A stretch of 64,000 nucleotides of DNA from Agaricus subrufescens (taxonomy: Eukaryota > Basidiomycota > Agaricomycetes > Agaricales > Agaricaceae). Shown piece by piece: positions 36,963 through 49,745 of this stretch. The number at the start of each line of letters is the position of its first letter. Positions within the stretch are counted from its first letter, which is position 1. The stretch lies in assembly GCA_029945375.1 (NCBI GenBank), contig CM057065.1, positions 186,001 to 250,000 on the forward strand, read 5' to 3'. The notes below the pieces were generated by a model, which did not search any database, was not told the origin of the DNA, and saw nothing but the letters and a program-made list of their open reading frames with translations. The position numbers were made by a program, and so were the translations under genes.

Positions 36963-38214
36963 AAAAAGTTAGAGAATTTGCATGACACGACGGAATGACA
37001 CGCACGCTTTCCCAGAACCATACTAGCCGCGTCCCGGCGTGATGAAAGAATGTATGAAAAAAATGATTGTGGGTCCAAAGCTTCAAGTAATAGTCTAGTA
37101 GCTTGTCAATCTGCGACTCAGACGAGGGAAAGAGGGGAGGCGGTAGGGCCTGGGATTTGATACACTGTCACCTCATATAGTAACGAAACGACACAACAGT
37201 GGCATTTCAACTGGCAGATATTGATGGGACAACCGATTGATATCTGATGGGCTATGGGTATACTCTCCCCTCATTGGTGGAAAAAGCGTCAAAAGATGAC
37301 CGTGGAAAATGCGTGACGTCGAGTAAAAGCGAATGCTTCAACTTGGCGGACACCGCCGACTGACTCCTGGGCGTCTGTGCACTGGTATATCAGAACCAGC
37401 TTTGAAGCCTAGCCTTAGCTGACAGTCTTTTACGCTCTAAGTCCTGACCTATACACACGATGTCCACGAGGATAATTTTCTGAAACATTCACTCACATCA
37501 CCGAAGAAAACATTAACGGGCAGAATGCTCCGAAGTCTTAAATGCAACATGCGGACACCGACGATACATCATCACTGTAGAGTACCGCGAAGTGTTCACA
37601 CTCTCCTGTGCAAAGCAGCCAGGCATTCTCGTGGCTTTGCGGTTCGGGACCGTATCAGGACTGTAATTCTGTCGCACAAGGTCTGGTGCCTGCATCACAA
37701 TATGATGTCGGCGATAGCCGAGGACACTTTGGTTGTGCTTTGACGACGCACGTATTCAGGTACTCGCTGACACATTCCTACACGCTTTTATCCCTGTTTG
37801 ACGAATTGATAGGTATGTTGTAGCTGGTTGTAGCACTGTTTCGTTCCTTGCGAGGTCGTGGTTCAGATTTTTATGTGCATATGATACTCCGGATAAAATT
37901 AGCGCCAAGGAGTAGGGTGATTCTGCTGGAAGAACCGTTTTCTCGAACTTGCCCTGATCATTACAGATGTCCAAACAACGCCTTGACCTTTTCAAGTCTC
38001 GACTTTCTGTTGGGCATTCTGGTAGGTCTATTTTTGTCCGAGCATGTGATCATGACTTGTTGACCGAATGCGCCACTCAAACTTCACTTCCGACGCTCGA
38101 GACTCGATCGAGTGGCAATATGCTCCGACACAAGGAACTATTGCATGCCGACGAATCACGCAATCTTGTGCTAGAGAAGATACAGGAGGCACGGCAAGTC
38201 GCATCTCCTTCTGT
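36963..38214. other. intergenic, flank of the duplicated repeat-NACHT block
   Basis: No gene recognised. Part of it is itself duplicated: about 37690-37745 resembles 47690-47765 (both contain a CACAAT-TGATGTCGG core). About 38145-38200 resembles 53240-53300 upstream of N6. So this flank belongs to the segment that was copied along with the NACHT genes. Confidence 0.5.
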
Positions 38215-40240
38215 CCAAGTCGATCCGAACAAGCCGCTTACTTTCAAGTCGCCGTCTTCCCGGCGTTGTCATGAAAAGACCTCAGAAATTCCACGGTATT
38301 TACTGCGGGCCAATTGCAGGCTGCTTTTAACCGTTTTTGTTATGTATCCCACAATGCCGAGAAGCGACTGACAATTATTACAACATAACGCCATACAGCG
38401 AACACGACGCCACACTTGAACACGACGTCACACTTGAACACGACGCCACACTTGAACATAACGCGGCATGGTGAACATAACACCACACAATGATCGAAAA
38501 GGTATAAAAACCCTTCCCTCTTGGACAACCGATCTTCACAACTTTTCTTTGAACTCTCACATCGAATGCCTCGCTGAACACGAGAGCCCGCTGTGATAGA
38601 TGTTCCGCCTTGGTGGTCGGGCAAGAGGTCCCCAGCTCTGTCGTTCGTCTCTCCGTCTTCGACCTCATCGTCAACGGCTTGCTTACTCTTCTCATCTAGC
38701 TTGCTCACTGATGCTGATAACCTGGGTGCCTCGTAGTCGGTGGCCCGGCTCATCAACATCGGCCAATGCGTACGTTGTTCTCATTTGTAGTTGTCACTGT
38801 CACTGACAACTTGCCATTAGTTGCTAATATACCCCGGCATCTGCCACATATGCAAGCGGCGGCGATGATTTTTTATTATCCTCATCATTTCTAATTGAAT
38901 ATCATGAGCCACCGACGCCACCAATGGATTATATTTGGTGTCTCTCATCGCTAACGCGTGAGACACCATCGCATGGTTGACTCGCCACAATGGTATGCCA
39001 ATCCTTCTTATTGTGTTCATTAACTGACCAAACTCTCACAAGGTTGAGTCAGCTGATACTAACAAATTTCTTTAGCGGCACGAAATGCGTGCCGCCTGTA
39101 TACTAACGATTAGCTTTGTTTAGGTGACAATATACTATTATTATTATCAAGAGTGAGTCCCTTTCCTGCGATGTATAGTAGACCTATGTTGACGTGAATG
39201 ATAGGTGTGCCTCAAAAACAGATTGTGTGCTTCAAGACTCAGTGACTTGGTCTTGTCCCCACCGACGAAGTGCTTACTATGGTAGGGTCACGATCAATTT
39301 TTGAGTTCTCAGCGAGATCAGTCCCGCACCTACGGGCAGTCGATGATTGAATTCTCCTGCAATCATCCTCGCTTAGGCAGCAGCTGGACTACCATAACGT
39401 TCCACCAGGATCAGTATGGGCTTCGTATCCATTTGGGTCGCAGACTGCTGCAGCTCGTGTGAGCATGTAAATTTGTATGTGGTCGCTTAACCTTTCTTTG
39501 ACCTCGCGTTGACTTGTTGGATGATCAGGTGTGATATCGTGTGCCTCAAGAGTCAAGACTGTGACGGCAAGATGTGCAGCAGCTGGGCTAGAGGCAGCCG
39601 CGGACTGCTGCAGCTGACTTGAGCGCACAGTTTGTACGTCTTCCACCCTCCTTTGACTTGGGGATAATATACTAACACTGCTGTTGTTCGGTAGGCGGGG
39701 ATCCTGTGTGCCTCAAGGATCAACACTGTCGGCAAGATGTGCGGCGGCTGGGCTAGAGAGAGCCACGGACTGCTGTGGCCGGCTTGGTTGTATGGCTTGT
39801 ATGTTTTTCAACTATCTTCGGTCTTTGAATTGTATACTAATGGTGCTTCGATTGGTGCGTAGGTGGGATTTGTTGTGTGCCTCAAGATTCCGGCTGTGTG
39901 CCTCAAGATGTGCTGGGCTGTGGACTGACGACTTCGTGCTGGGCTGCTGAGCTGTGGACTGGCGACTTCATCAGGCTTGTGCGTGCTTGTTTCCAGGGTC
40001 AGATTTACGCGGCAAGATGCTCACTTGCTTGGGACCATCGCGGTGAGCTATACATTCGTCTTAATTTGAACCTTCGCAGGTGAGTGTTTATCATACAGGG
40101 GATTGAGCTGAGTAGAAGCGATTCCGTATTCTGTGAGTAGAGAAAACTCCGGGGGAAGGATTCAAGGTAGGATTAAGTAGATGTCTTCGGAAGGTTAGAA
40201 TAGTTGTATATCGTAATCATATTGTGCTAGCACTCAAACA
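38215..40240 (+). repeat. ~2 kb spliced repeat element, copy 2
   Basis: Same order of blocks as copy 1. TATAAAAA at about 38503-38510 is preceded by three 18-bp tandem units (38400-38453). The leader around 38565-38760 ends at a GTACGT donor. GTGCCTCAAG modules start near 39205, 39540, 39708, 39877 and 39895. TACTAAC-type branch sites and GCAG/GTAG ends mark the introns between modules. The block at about 39331-39461 keeps the same frame as copies 1 and 3 (GSSWTTITFHQDQYG), while its upstream part has a stop. Homology runs on without a break into the NACHT pseudogene N3. Confidence 0.75.
38400..38510 (+). promoter_or_regulatory. 18-bp tandem units plus TATA box, repeat copy 2
   Basis: Three head-to-tail units of GAACACGACGCCACACTT (one with a single change) at 38400-38453 are followed by diverged units and then TATAAAAA about 50 bases further on. 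Copies 1 and 4 have only one clear unit at the same place. The position just upstream of a TATA box suggests a variable-number activator site. Confidence 0.6.
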
Positions 40241-40393
40241 TACGTTCATCGTTCGATGCAGTATAACATTCTGGGCGTGCGAAAGACAACGGCGTGACGA
40301 TGCCGTGAGTGACAAGGAATACTGTGACCATGATTCGTGTGAACGGGCACACACTCCCTTCCGCGACATCTTAACACTGACGTCTGAGTTTCA

Positions 40394-42340
40394 ATGGCGC
40401 CATCGCATCCCCTTCCGTCTATGGTGGAATGTACAAATAGAGGCAAGTGATGGTGAATTAATCTACTACACGTCCCTAATACAATTGCATTTGATATCCA
40501 CAGTTATTTTCCAACGTGCATGACCTCGCTATAAACGGTGGTTAATCTTTCAATGAGTTGAAAGTAAATTATGGAAATGATGTTTCATCGAACAAGCAGG
40601 CAGCTGTGTACGCTTTCAACCGCTCACAGAGACTAGGCCCTCAAAACACTCGCCTATAGTCTTCCAGTTATTGGAGTCGCATACATACCTTGCTGCTACA
40701 AAAGATTCGAGTACCCGATACCCACCACCAAAATGCTCCCTCCCCCAACGCGATTGAAGACCCGAAAGAGACTCTGCCGGTGGCTCTCCAGCGAGCATTA
40801 AGAACAAAAAAAGCTCCGCGTCCGTGGATCAGTCGGTACAGGGAAATACGCGGTCGCCCAACCATTTGGTGACTCCTGTAAGGAGGAAGAGAATATCGGA
40901 GCGTTGTACTTTTTCTCGAGGTAGCCAATGGAAACAACCTTGAAACCATTACTTCAACACTCGTATACCAGCTCGCCGAGAATATCACTGAATATTGTTC
41001 CTTCATTGGACAGCAACTTGTTGGAACCTCACTCCTTCTACGAAAGTCGTCACCTGTTCAATTCCGTGAACTCATCGTTGAATCATTTATGACTCTCCAG
41101 CACCAGTGTTCTTGAAAACCGATCGCCATTATACTGGACAGCCTTGACGAGTGCGAGAGTGACGATGCTCAACTAGATATCATTGAAATGATCGCATACG
41201 CTGTCCAACCCAGACCTCCCATTCCGTTGGCTCGTTTTCAGTCGCCCCGGGGCACACCTTCGAGGATATACTTTTGCGCAGTATGACATGTGGGCGTGAG
41301 GAGCTCATCATCGATACGGAGGTTGGGAGGATTGCTGGGAGGATGTAGAACGATACGTGAACGGCAGGCTTGCCAAAATCAAAATCGTACACAAGGACAT
41401 AACACCCGGCCTTCGCAAGTCGAGCCTGGAGCTTCTTACTACGGTCTCTAGGCCCTGGCGTCTACCTGTCTGAATTTAACTGCCAATCCTCAGGCGGCTG
41501 ATCCTACATCGCGGGGCAACTCCTTGTAAAAATTCACGAAGCGCTCACAGGAGGCTGTGTTGAGGAACCTGCTGGCATCGCTAGACCTCCCAAATCCTTG
41601 AAACGATACCATCTATACTTCTTGATGCAACCAGACAAGTTCTGGGGTATCTGTGTCGTCGGACTAAACTTGACGGACGTGAGAAGCTTCCTTCGGCATG
41701 GATACTCTCCAACTCCCTTCGACTCGATCAGCCTAGTTTTTAAAATCTATCCTGAGTATACCAGAGCTCGAAGGTGCCGCTGTACGCCAACTACAGTTTG
41801 ATCACGCATCATTTCATTATGATCCTAATCCATCTGGCAAGTTCGCCATTAGCAAGCATAATGCACTGTTGGACGCCATACAGTTTGGTCTCTACTGATG
41901 TGAAGGTGACGCGACACATTTCCACGCCCACAATGGTGAGCCTAACTGGAAAGATTTATATTCATTATTCTGACAACTTTCGTAGAGCCCATGAAAATCA
42001 CCAGTATGATGGTTTGCCCGGCTTGACCTGGGTGTCGGCAGACAATCGATTGTCTACCCCGCCACCACTATTCTCTGCAGTGTGATCCGGAAAACTGTGA
42101 AGCACACAAATACAATTATGCGATATATCATCGAAATATCCGGTGGTGTGAAAAGAAAGCCCAGGTGGAGATGGTATAAGTATGGGACCGAGGGTGGATG
42201 ATGAACAGTTATTCGATGTAGTCTATGTGCAATATTGTATGAAAGGCTTGTGTTCGCTTTTGGAGACGAGCCAATGTAAAATATTTTCATTTCAGAAAAA
42301 CATAGCGGTATTCTCATTCAGGGCCGGGTAGCTCTCAAAA
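40394..42340 (+). pseudogene. NACHT NTPase pseudogene, copy N3
   Basis: Same exon order as the intact copies but broken many times. Exon 1 (ATG 40394, MAPSHPLPSMVE) has lost its middle and soon hits TGA. Exon 2 has CAA changed to TAA inside the NGGQF motif. In exon 3 a TAA follows the LSSEH segment, a TGA lies near 41115, and several small deletions shift the frame. The Walker A region reads GSVGTGKY, with the Mg-coordinating Ser replaced by Tyr. Walker B survives as ILDSLDEC. Exon 4 is recognisable to about 42080; exons 5-6 are reduced to scraps near 42150-42340. It sits directly behind repeat copy 2 and ahead of copy 3. Confidence 0.88.
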
Positions 42341-42544
42341 CGAAAACCGCATAATAAGGTTAGGTAGCCTGGCGGAGTTATGTGACGAGAATTCCCAAGT
42401 GGTAACGTCTTGTACATGTGTTTTCGACCTCCACCCTTACTTCCTCAGCAGGGCACGGGTGGGTGGGAATTCAAAATGAGGCATGAGCAATAGTTTATCC
42501 TTGTATGTCGTGTCAAACATGATGCATGAATACACACACGGATC

Positions 42545-44650
42545 CGCTCACCGTTTGGACTTTAGTCTGTGCTGTACACCACCTGACCTTCAAATTGAAG
42601 CTCAATCCGAATAAGCCGCGTTTAGTTAAAGGAGCCAACCCTTCCCTTTGCTCAAAAGGACGAAGACATTACTCAGAAGCTTGGTACCCTTGCTTGGCAA
42701 ACCAATGACAGCTCACCGCAAGTTTTTTTTTTGTTCTATTTTTGTTCTCTACTCCACCTGCCGAGAGGCGGCTGACAATTATTACAACATAATGCCACAC
42801 AGTGATCACGACGCCACACTTGATCACGACGCCACACTTGATCACGACGCCACACTTGAACATAACGCGGCATGGTGAACATAACACCACACAAAAAAAA
42901 AGGTATAAAAACCCTCCCTCCTGGACAACCGATCTTCACAACTTTTCTTTGAACTCTCACCTCGCCTCGAATGCCTCGCTGAGCACGAGAGCCCACTGGT
43001 GATTGACGTTCGACCTTGGTGGTCGGGCAAGAGGTCCCCAGCTCTGTCGTTCGTCTCTCCGTCTTCGACCTCATCGTCAACGGCTTGCTTACTCTTCTCA
43101 TCTAGCTTGCTCACTGATGCTGATAACCTGGGTGCCTCGTAGTCGGTGGCCCAGCTCCTCAACATCGACCAATGCGTATGTCGTTTTCATTTGTCTTTAT
43201 CATCGTCATTGATAGTTTTCCATTAGTTGCTAATATACCCTGGCATCTGCCACATATGCAAGCGGCGGCGATGATTTTTTATTATCCTCATCATTTCTAT
43301 TTGAACATCATGAGCCACCGACGCCACCAATGGATTTATATTCGGTGCCTCTCATCGCTAACGTGTGAGACACCATCGCATGGCTGACTCGCCACAATGG
43401 TATGCCAATCCTTCTTATTGTGTTCATTAACTGACCAAACTCTCACAAGGTTGAGTCAGCTGATACTAACAAAAAATTTTAGCGGCACGAAATGCGTGCC
43501 GCTTGCATACTGACACTTACTTCTACTTAGGTGATAACGTACCCTTATTATTCTCAAGAGTGAGTCCTTTCCCTGAGAAGTATAGTAGACTGTTGTTGAC
43601 GTCAATTGTAGGTGTGCCTCAAGAAGACGTGTGCTTCAAGATACTATCTGCGGTCTCCGCAATGACTTGATCTCGTCTCACTGGCTATGCGTTTACTCTG
43701 GTAGGTTTACGGTCTAATTCTGAGTTCTCAGCGAGACGAGTCCTTCGACGACGGGAACATGATGATTGATTTCTATTTCAATCATCCTCGCTTAGGCAGC
43801 AGCTGGACCACCGTAACGTTCCACCAGGATCAGCATGGGCTTCGTTCCCATTCTGGTCACAGACTGCTGCAGCTCGTGTGAGCATATAAATTTGTATGTG
43901 GTCACTTAATCTTTCTTTGACCTCGCGTTGACTCGTTGGATGATCAGGTGTGTGATATCGTGTGCCTCAAGAGTCAAGACTGTGACGGCAAGATGTGCAG
44001 CAGCTGGGCTAGAGGCAGCCGCGGACTGCTGCAGCTGACTTGAGTGCACAGTTTGTACGTCTTCCACCCTCCTTCGACTTTGAGATGTTATACTAACGCT
44101 GCTGTTGTTCGGTAGGCAGAGATCCTGCCATGTGCCTCAAGGATCAACACTGTCGGCAAGATGTGCAGCGGCCGGGCTAGAGAGAGCCGCGGACTGCTGT
44201 GGCTGGTTTGGTTGTATGGATTGTATGTTTTTCAGCTATCTTCAGCCTTTGGCCTGTATACTAATGGTGCTTCGATTGGTGCGCAGGTAGGATTTGTTGT
44301 GTGCCTCAAGATTCCGGCTGTGTGCCTCAAGATTTGCTGGGCTGTGGACTGACGACTTCGTGCTAGGCTATGGACTGGCGACTTCATCAGGCTTGTGGGT
44401 GCTCATGTTTTGTTTGTTTCCAGGGTTGCTTTTATACGGCAAGATGCGCATTTGGTTGGGACACCACGGTGAGCTTATACGTTCGTTTTAATCTCTTTGA
44501 ACCTTCACAGGTGAGTGTTTATCATACAAGGGGGTGAGTCGCGACGAAGTGATTTCGTATCCTGTGAGTAGAGAAATCTCGGGGAGAAGTATTTGCTGCG
44601 GGATTAATTAGATTATGATCACACTTTACTCGCGCTCAACAAAAAATATA
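42545..44650 (+). repeat. ~2 kb spliced repeat element, copy 3
   Basis: Again three 18-bp units (GATCACGACGCCACACTT, 42804-42857) lie before TATAAAA at about 42904. GTGCCTCAAG modules start near 43613, 43963, 44131, 44303 and 44323. Branch sites ATACTAAC are followed by GCAG or GTAG ends. The 43733-43881 block is open in the same frame as copies 1 and 2 (GSSWTTVTFHQDQHG). One module reads VPQGSTLSARC with CCGWFGCMDC at its end. Homology continues through 44650-44810 into N4, the intact NACHT gene. Confidence 0.75.
42804..42910 (+). promoter_or_regulatory. 18-bp tandem units plus TATA box, repeat copy 3
   Basis: Three identical 18-bp units end at 42857, about 45 bases before a TATAAAA box. 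The unit differs from the copy 2 unit at one base (GATC for GAAC), and all three units share the change. This implies local homogenisation or expansion within this copy. Confidence 0.6.
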
Positions 44651-44809
44651 TGTTCATGGTTTAATGCGGTATAAGATCTTCTGCATGCGAAACACAACTC
44701 GATGAGTTACACTAGACACTGTGATCGTGAGAATACAACTCTGAGTTGGCTCGTGTGAGAACGGACACACTCCCTTCTGCCACATCGTAATATTGACGTC
44801 TGAGTCTCA

Positions 44810-47194
44810 ATGGCTCAATCGCATCCTGCCCCGTCTCTGGTGGATCGTGCAAATAGGTGGATTAGGCTTTTGACTCAACAATCCCCGTCACGCTCAATTC
44901 ATCCTGATGCGCAGACAAGTGCTGGTGAGCCCGTCAACTACACGTCCCTGGCATGATCTCAACTTGACATTCAGGGTTGTTTTCCAACGCGCATGACTTT
45001 GCTATAAATGGTGGTCAATTTATCAATGAGTTGAAAGTAAATTATATAAATGATGTTGTATCAAACAGGCAGGCAGGTGCGTACTCTTTCCCAACGCTCA
45101 CAGAGACTGGGCCCTCAGATGATCTGTCCAATAGTCTTTGAATTATTGGAGCCGCATACATGCCTCGATGCTACAAAGGATTCGAGTGCCCGATACCCAC
45201 CACCCAAATGTCATCCCCAAACGCGATTGAAGATTCGAAAGAGACTCAGTCGGTGGCTTTCTAACAACGAGAAAGAACCGAAAATGCTGTGGGTGCGTGG
45301 ATCAGCCGGTACAGGGAAGTCCGCGGTCGCCCAATCGTTCGGTGACACCTGCGAGGAGGAACACAATTTCGGGGCGTCGTACTTCTTCTCAAAGGTGGCT
45401 AATCGAAACAAGCTGAAAACCGTTGTTTCGACACTCGCATACCAGCTCGCCGAAACCGTCCCTGAATATTGTTTCCTCATAGGAAACCGACTTGCCGAAA
45501 GCCCACTCCTACTACGAAAGTCTCTGCCTGTTCAATTTCGTGAACTCATCCTCAAGCCGTTTATGGCTCTCCAGCACCAGCGCTCTCGAAAGCCAATTGC
45601 CATTATATTGGATGGCCTTGACGAGTGCGAAAGTGAAGATGCCCAACTAGAGATCATTGAAATGATCACAAACGCTGTCCAATCAAATCCGGACCTGCCA
45701 CTTCGTTGGCTCATCTTCAGCCGCCCTGAGGCACACCTCAAGAATGTATTTTCCCGCAATATGTTATGTGGGCGCGAGGAGCTGATCATCGATGGGGAGT
45801 GTTGGGAGGATGTAGAACGATACGTGAAGGGCAGGCTTGCCAAAATCAAGACCGTCTACAAGGACATCACACCCGCCGAGTGGCCTTTGCAAAACGAGCT
45901 TAGTGACCTTCTTGATGCGGTCTCTGGGCTTTTCGTCTTGGCGTCCACTTGTATCTCTTTTATTGCCGATCCTGATACAGCCGATCCCCCTTCATCTCTC
46001 AACTCTCTGTTAATGTTCAGGAGACGTTCACAGGGCGTCGTATCAAGAAATCCTTTGGCCACTCTCGATCTATTGTATTATAGAATCCTTGAGAAGATAC
46101 CAACCCCGGTGTTCGACAAAACCAGGCAAATTTTAGCGTATGTCGCTCATCGACCGAAGCTTGACTACTTTAGAAGGCTTGACTCAGTTCAATTACTGTC
46201 TAATTTTCTTCGGCTTGATCAGCATAATTTTTACAAGGCTGTGCGTGGACTTCATTCAGTGATGAGCATACCAGAACCCGAGCAAGCTGGGGAGTGCCAG
46301 CTACAGTTCTATCATGCCTCGTTCCACGACTTTCTTCTTGATCCCAATCGCTCCGGCAAGTTTTTCATCGGAGAGCAGGATGCGGTATCGATCCTGGTCG
46401 AATCGGTCGTTTATTGGTGTGATATTGATGCGACGTATTTTCATGCCCACGATGGTAAGACCAACACAGAATAAACTTTTCAAGACCGCTCACTTGATAA
46501 CTTTCAGAATGGGATTTCGATATTCATCACAACCACGATATTCTACCGGGTTTGACCTGGGTGTCAGAAGATGAAAGATTATTCGTTTCTCAGTTGATAA
46601 CAGAATTCATCGAGTATGACTTATTTCATACTGGTTCTAGTGCAAAATTGGATGTCGTGAACGACCGCCTTCTCGCCCAACTCTCCGACACTGATTTCAG
46701 ATATTGGCATAAATGGAATATATTTTTCCTTACTCAACTCTTTCGCCTGGTGAGTTTATACCCTGTATTAATTATTGTTTAGTGCTGACCTGCAACTAGG
46801 ACTCTATAACCTCAGTTGTGCGTACAGAACTATCCGGCCCTATGGATCATCAATTGTTGGAATATTTCAACCTTGTGATAGGGAACGGAGTTGCCAAACC
46901 CGCATTATTGCCACTTAGAAACGTAAGCTTGTTATCTTGGTATATAGCTGTGCACTGAATCGCAATCAGGCCTTCCCTGCTAGTCAATGGATCCGGGAAT
47001 ATTTTTTCATTGGCCATGGTGCTAAGTCGGTGATTGTTTGGACAACGAGGTCGGGTTATTCAACATTTCCTGAGCCATTTTTCCTTCGGGGTGATCGGGA
47101 ACCCTCTGAAACGCAAAAGTCCCAGTATGCCAATTATCTTCGAGAGATTAGGTGGGATGAAGAGGCAGCCAAGTTGGCGATGGAATATGTATGA
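44810..47194 (+). CDS. NACHT-domain NTPase, NLR-like, copy N4 (intact)
   Basis: Six exons: 44810-44924, 44975-45076, 45135-46454, 46508-46749, 46800-46922, 46970-47194, giving 708 residues with every phase matching. Exon 1 MAQSHPAPSLVDRANRW differs most from other copies. Exon 2 has NAHDFAINGGQF. Exon 3 has VRGSAGTGKSAVAQSFGD (Walker A), ILDGLDECESED (Walker B), LRWLIFSRPEAHLKN, and the FYHASFHDFLLDPNRS end. Exons 4-6 form the conserved tail (LTWVSEDERLF, ASQWIREYFFIGHGAKSVIV, end IRWDEEAAKLAMEYV). It lies 160 bases behind repeat copy 3 on the same strand. Diverged from the 50-64 kb array, so it marks an older duplication. No disabling change. Confidence 0.92.
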
Positions 47195-47934
47195 TTGGGT
47201 ATTGGTATTTATATTGGACTTTTCGATCGAGAGATTCTGTATCCAGTATATATGTAGTCATTTTGGATTCTATGTTGAGATGGGCAAGCGTCACTTACTT
47301 TCCCGTGTTGGTGATCTACGCTCCGAAGAATTCTAGCAATAGATTTCTTTTCCATATTTTACTAATCTCAGAATGCTACAAATGAAACAGAGGCTGCGAA
47401 TCAATCATTCATCAATCAGTGGTCGCCTGAGCGGGAGACCAAGTACTAAAAAGAAGTTGCCAATAAGATAAGATACTATTAGGTGGATTCTCATTTGCGT
47501 AGTACTTCAAGTCTGCTGAGAGTATCATGAGAGACGGACAGTAAGAGTGTAGAGGGCCGATAATTATTTATGTCTGTGTTCTCTCCCTCTTTGAGGTGAA
47601 GCTCTAGTTAACCTGTCAGGCTGGTCAGGGCGACGCATCATTGCTTTCGATGCCAATTCAATCTTGTGAGTGGCACGTGTTGTTTGGCTATCAGCTGCTT
47701 CCATCACAATCTGATGTCGGTGATCGCTAAACATACTCCGCTTTGACTTTGGCTTGCGTACACCGCTCGGTGCTCGACCTTGGGTTGTCGATGAATATCT
47801 ACCAATTTCCAGTTGAATTTCCGAGTCTTGACTACAGGAACCTATCATACGCGGACGAAGAGCAAAGGCTACTGCTGGATACTAGGTCCGTGGAGGTCTA
47901 GTGAGCGGCATCTCTCCCCAAATTCTCGAGTTCC
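47195..47934. other. intergenic between N4 and repeat copy 4
   Basis: No gene. About 47690-47765 is similar to 37690-37745, the flank of repeat copy 2, supporting block duplication. Confidence 0.5.
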
Positions 47935-49745
47935 CTCTGTCACTTGATCCGAGTAAGCCCGCATTTAGTTGAAAGTTGAAGTAGCGAACTCTTCCTTTTG
48001 CCCATTGAAGGACCCTGCTCAGAAGCCACCTTCGCTTGGCGAACCAATTGCAGCCATCCACTCGGCTTTTTGTTCTATTTTTGTTGTCCACCCCACTCTG
48101 CCGGGCAGCGGCTGACAAGTTATACAACATACCGCCAGACAGTGAACACGACGCCACACTTGAACATAACGCGGCATAATGAACGTAACGCCACACAATG
48201 ATCGAAAAGATATAAAAATTCCCCCTCCTGGACAAGCAACCCTCACAATTCTTCTTCGAACTCTCACCTCGAATGCCACCTCGCTTAACGCGAGCAGACG
48301 CATGTGATGGACGTTCGACCTTGGTGGTCGGGCAAGAGGTCCCCAGCTCTGTCGTTCGTCTCTCCGTCTTCGACCTCATCGTCAACGACTCGCTTACTCT
48401 TCGCATCTAGCTTGCTCATTGATGCTGATAACCTGGGTGCCTCGTAGTCGGTGGCCCAACTCGTCAATATTGACTAATGCATATGTCGTTCTCATTTCTC
48501 GCTATCACTGCTATTGACACCGTGCCATTAGTTGCTAATATACCCTGGCATCTGCCACATCATGCAAGCAGCGGTGATGGTTTTTCTATCCTCATTACTT
48601 CTACTTGAACATCATGAGCCACCGACGCCACCAATAGTTTTAAATTCGGTGCCTCTCGTCGCTAACGCGTGAAAACATCGTCGCATGGCTGACTCGCCAC
48701 AATGGTATGCCAATCCTTCTTACTGTGTTCGGTGACTGATCGCGCTCCCATAAGGTCGAGACAGCCGATACTAACAAATTACTTTAGCTGCACGAGATCC
48801 ATGCCGCTTATATACTGACCATCAGCTTCCATTAGGTGACGATGCCTGCATTGTTCCCAAGAGTGAGTCCCTTCCATGAGATGTATACGAAGTTGTTGTT
48901 AACGTGAATCGTAGGTGTGCCTCAAGAACAGACTGTCTGCTTCAAGATATCATCCGCATCCTCTGCGGCGACTTGTTTCTGACCACTGGTGATGCGTTCA
49001 CTCTAGTAAGGCTCACAGTCATTTTTCGAGTTCTCAGCGAGATAAGTCCCGCACCGATGGACACAGGACGATTGGAAGAAATCCAATCATCCTTTCCTCG
49101 CTCAGGCAGCAGCTGGACTACCGTAACGTTCCACAAGAAATAGCGTGGACTTTGTATCCATTCTGGTTGCAGACTGCTGCAGCTCGTGTGAGCATGTAAT
49201 CTGCATGTCGTTACTTATTCTTTCCTCGACCTCGCGTTGACTGGTTGAATGATCAGGTGTCATTTGGAGTACCTCAAGAGTCAAGACTGTGACGGCAAGA
49301 TGTACAACAGCTGGGCTAGAGGCAGCCGCGGACTGCTGCAGCTGATTTGAGCATGTGCCTCGTACGTCTTTCAGCCCCTGTTCGGCCTTGGAATCCTAAA
49401 CTAACGCTGCTTCGTCTGTAATACAAGTCTTTTGTGTGCCTCAAGGTTCAACACTGACGGCAAGATGTGCAGGGGCTGGGTTAGAGAGAACTGCGGATCG
49501 CTGTAGCCCATTTGAGTGTACATTTTGTATGTGCTTCCGTCTCTCTCCCACTTTGAGATCGTATACTTACGCTGCTCTGGTATACATGTCTGACTGTTTG
49601 TGTGCCTCAAGTCTTAGACATTGGGCCATAGTATGTGCGGCGGCGGCCGGGTTAATGAAATACTGCACCTGGTTCAAGTATATGACTCATGCGTCGTCCC
49701 TTATCTCTTTGAACTTCTCGCAGCTGGTGACCATTGAATGACCGT
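47935..49745 (+). repeat. ~2 kb spliced repeat element, copy 4
   Basis: TATAAAAA at about 48211 is preceded by a single clear 18-bp unit near 48147-48164. The leader ATG at 48272 opens the longest leader frame of the four copies (MPPRLTRADACDGRSTLVV, closing after about 45 codons). GTGCCTCAAG modules start near 48915, 49269 (GTACCTCAAG), 49436 and 49600. The module near 49436 reads VPQGSTLTARCAGAGLERTA. The block matching 3105-3386 has indels that shift its frame. Unlike copies 1-3 the similarity ends near 49745, and 730 unrelated bases separate it from N5. Confidence 0.72.

Noticed and set aside
38400..38453. Tandem 18-bp units as a CRISPR-like array
   Set aside because: Units abut without spacers, in a eukaryotic genome; a promoter minisatellite explains them.
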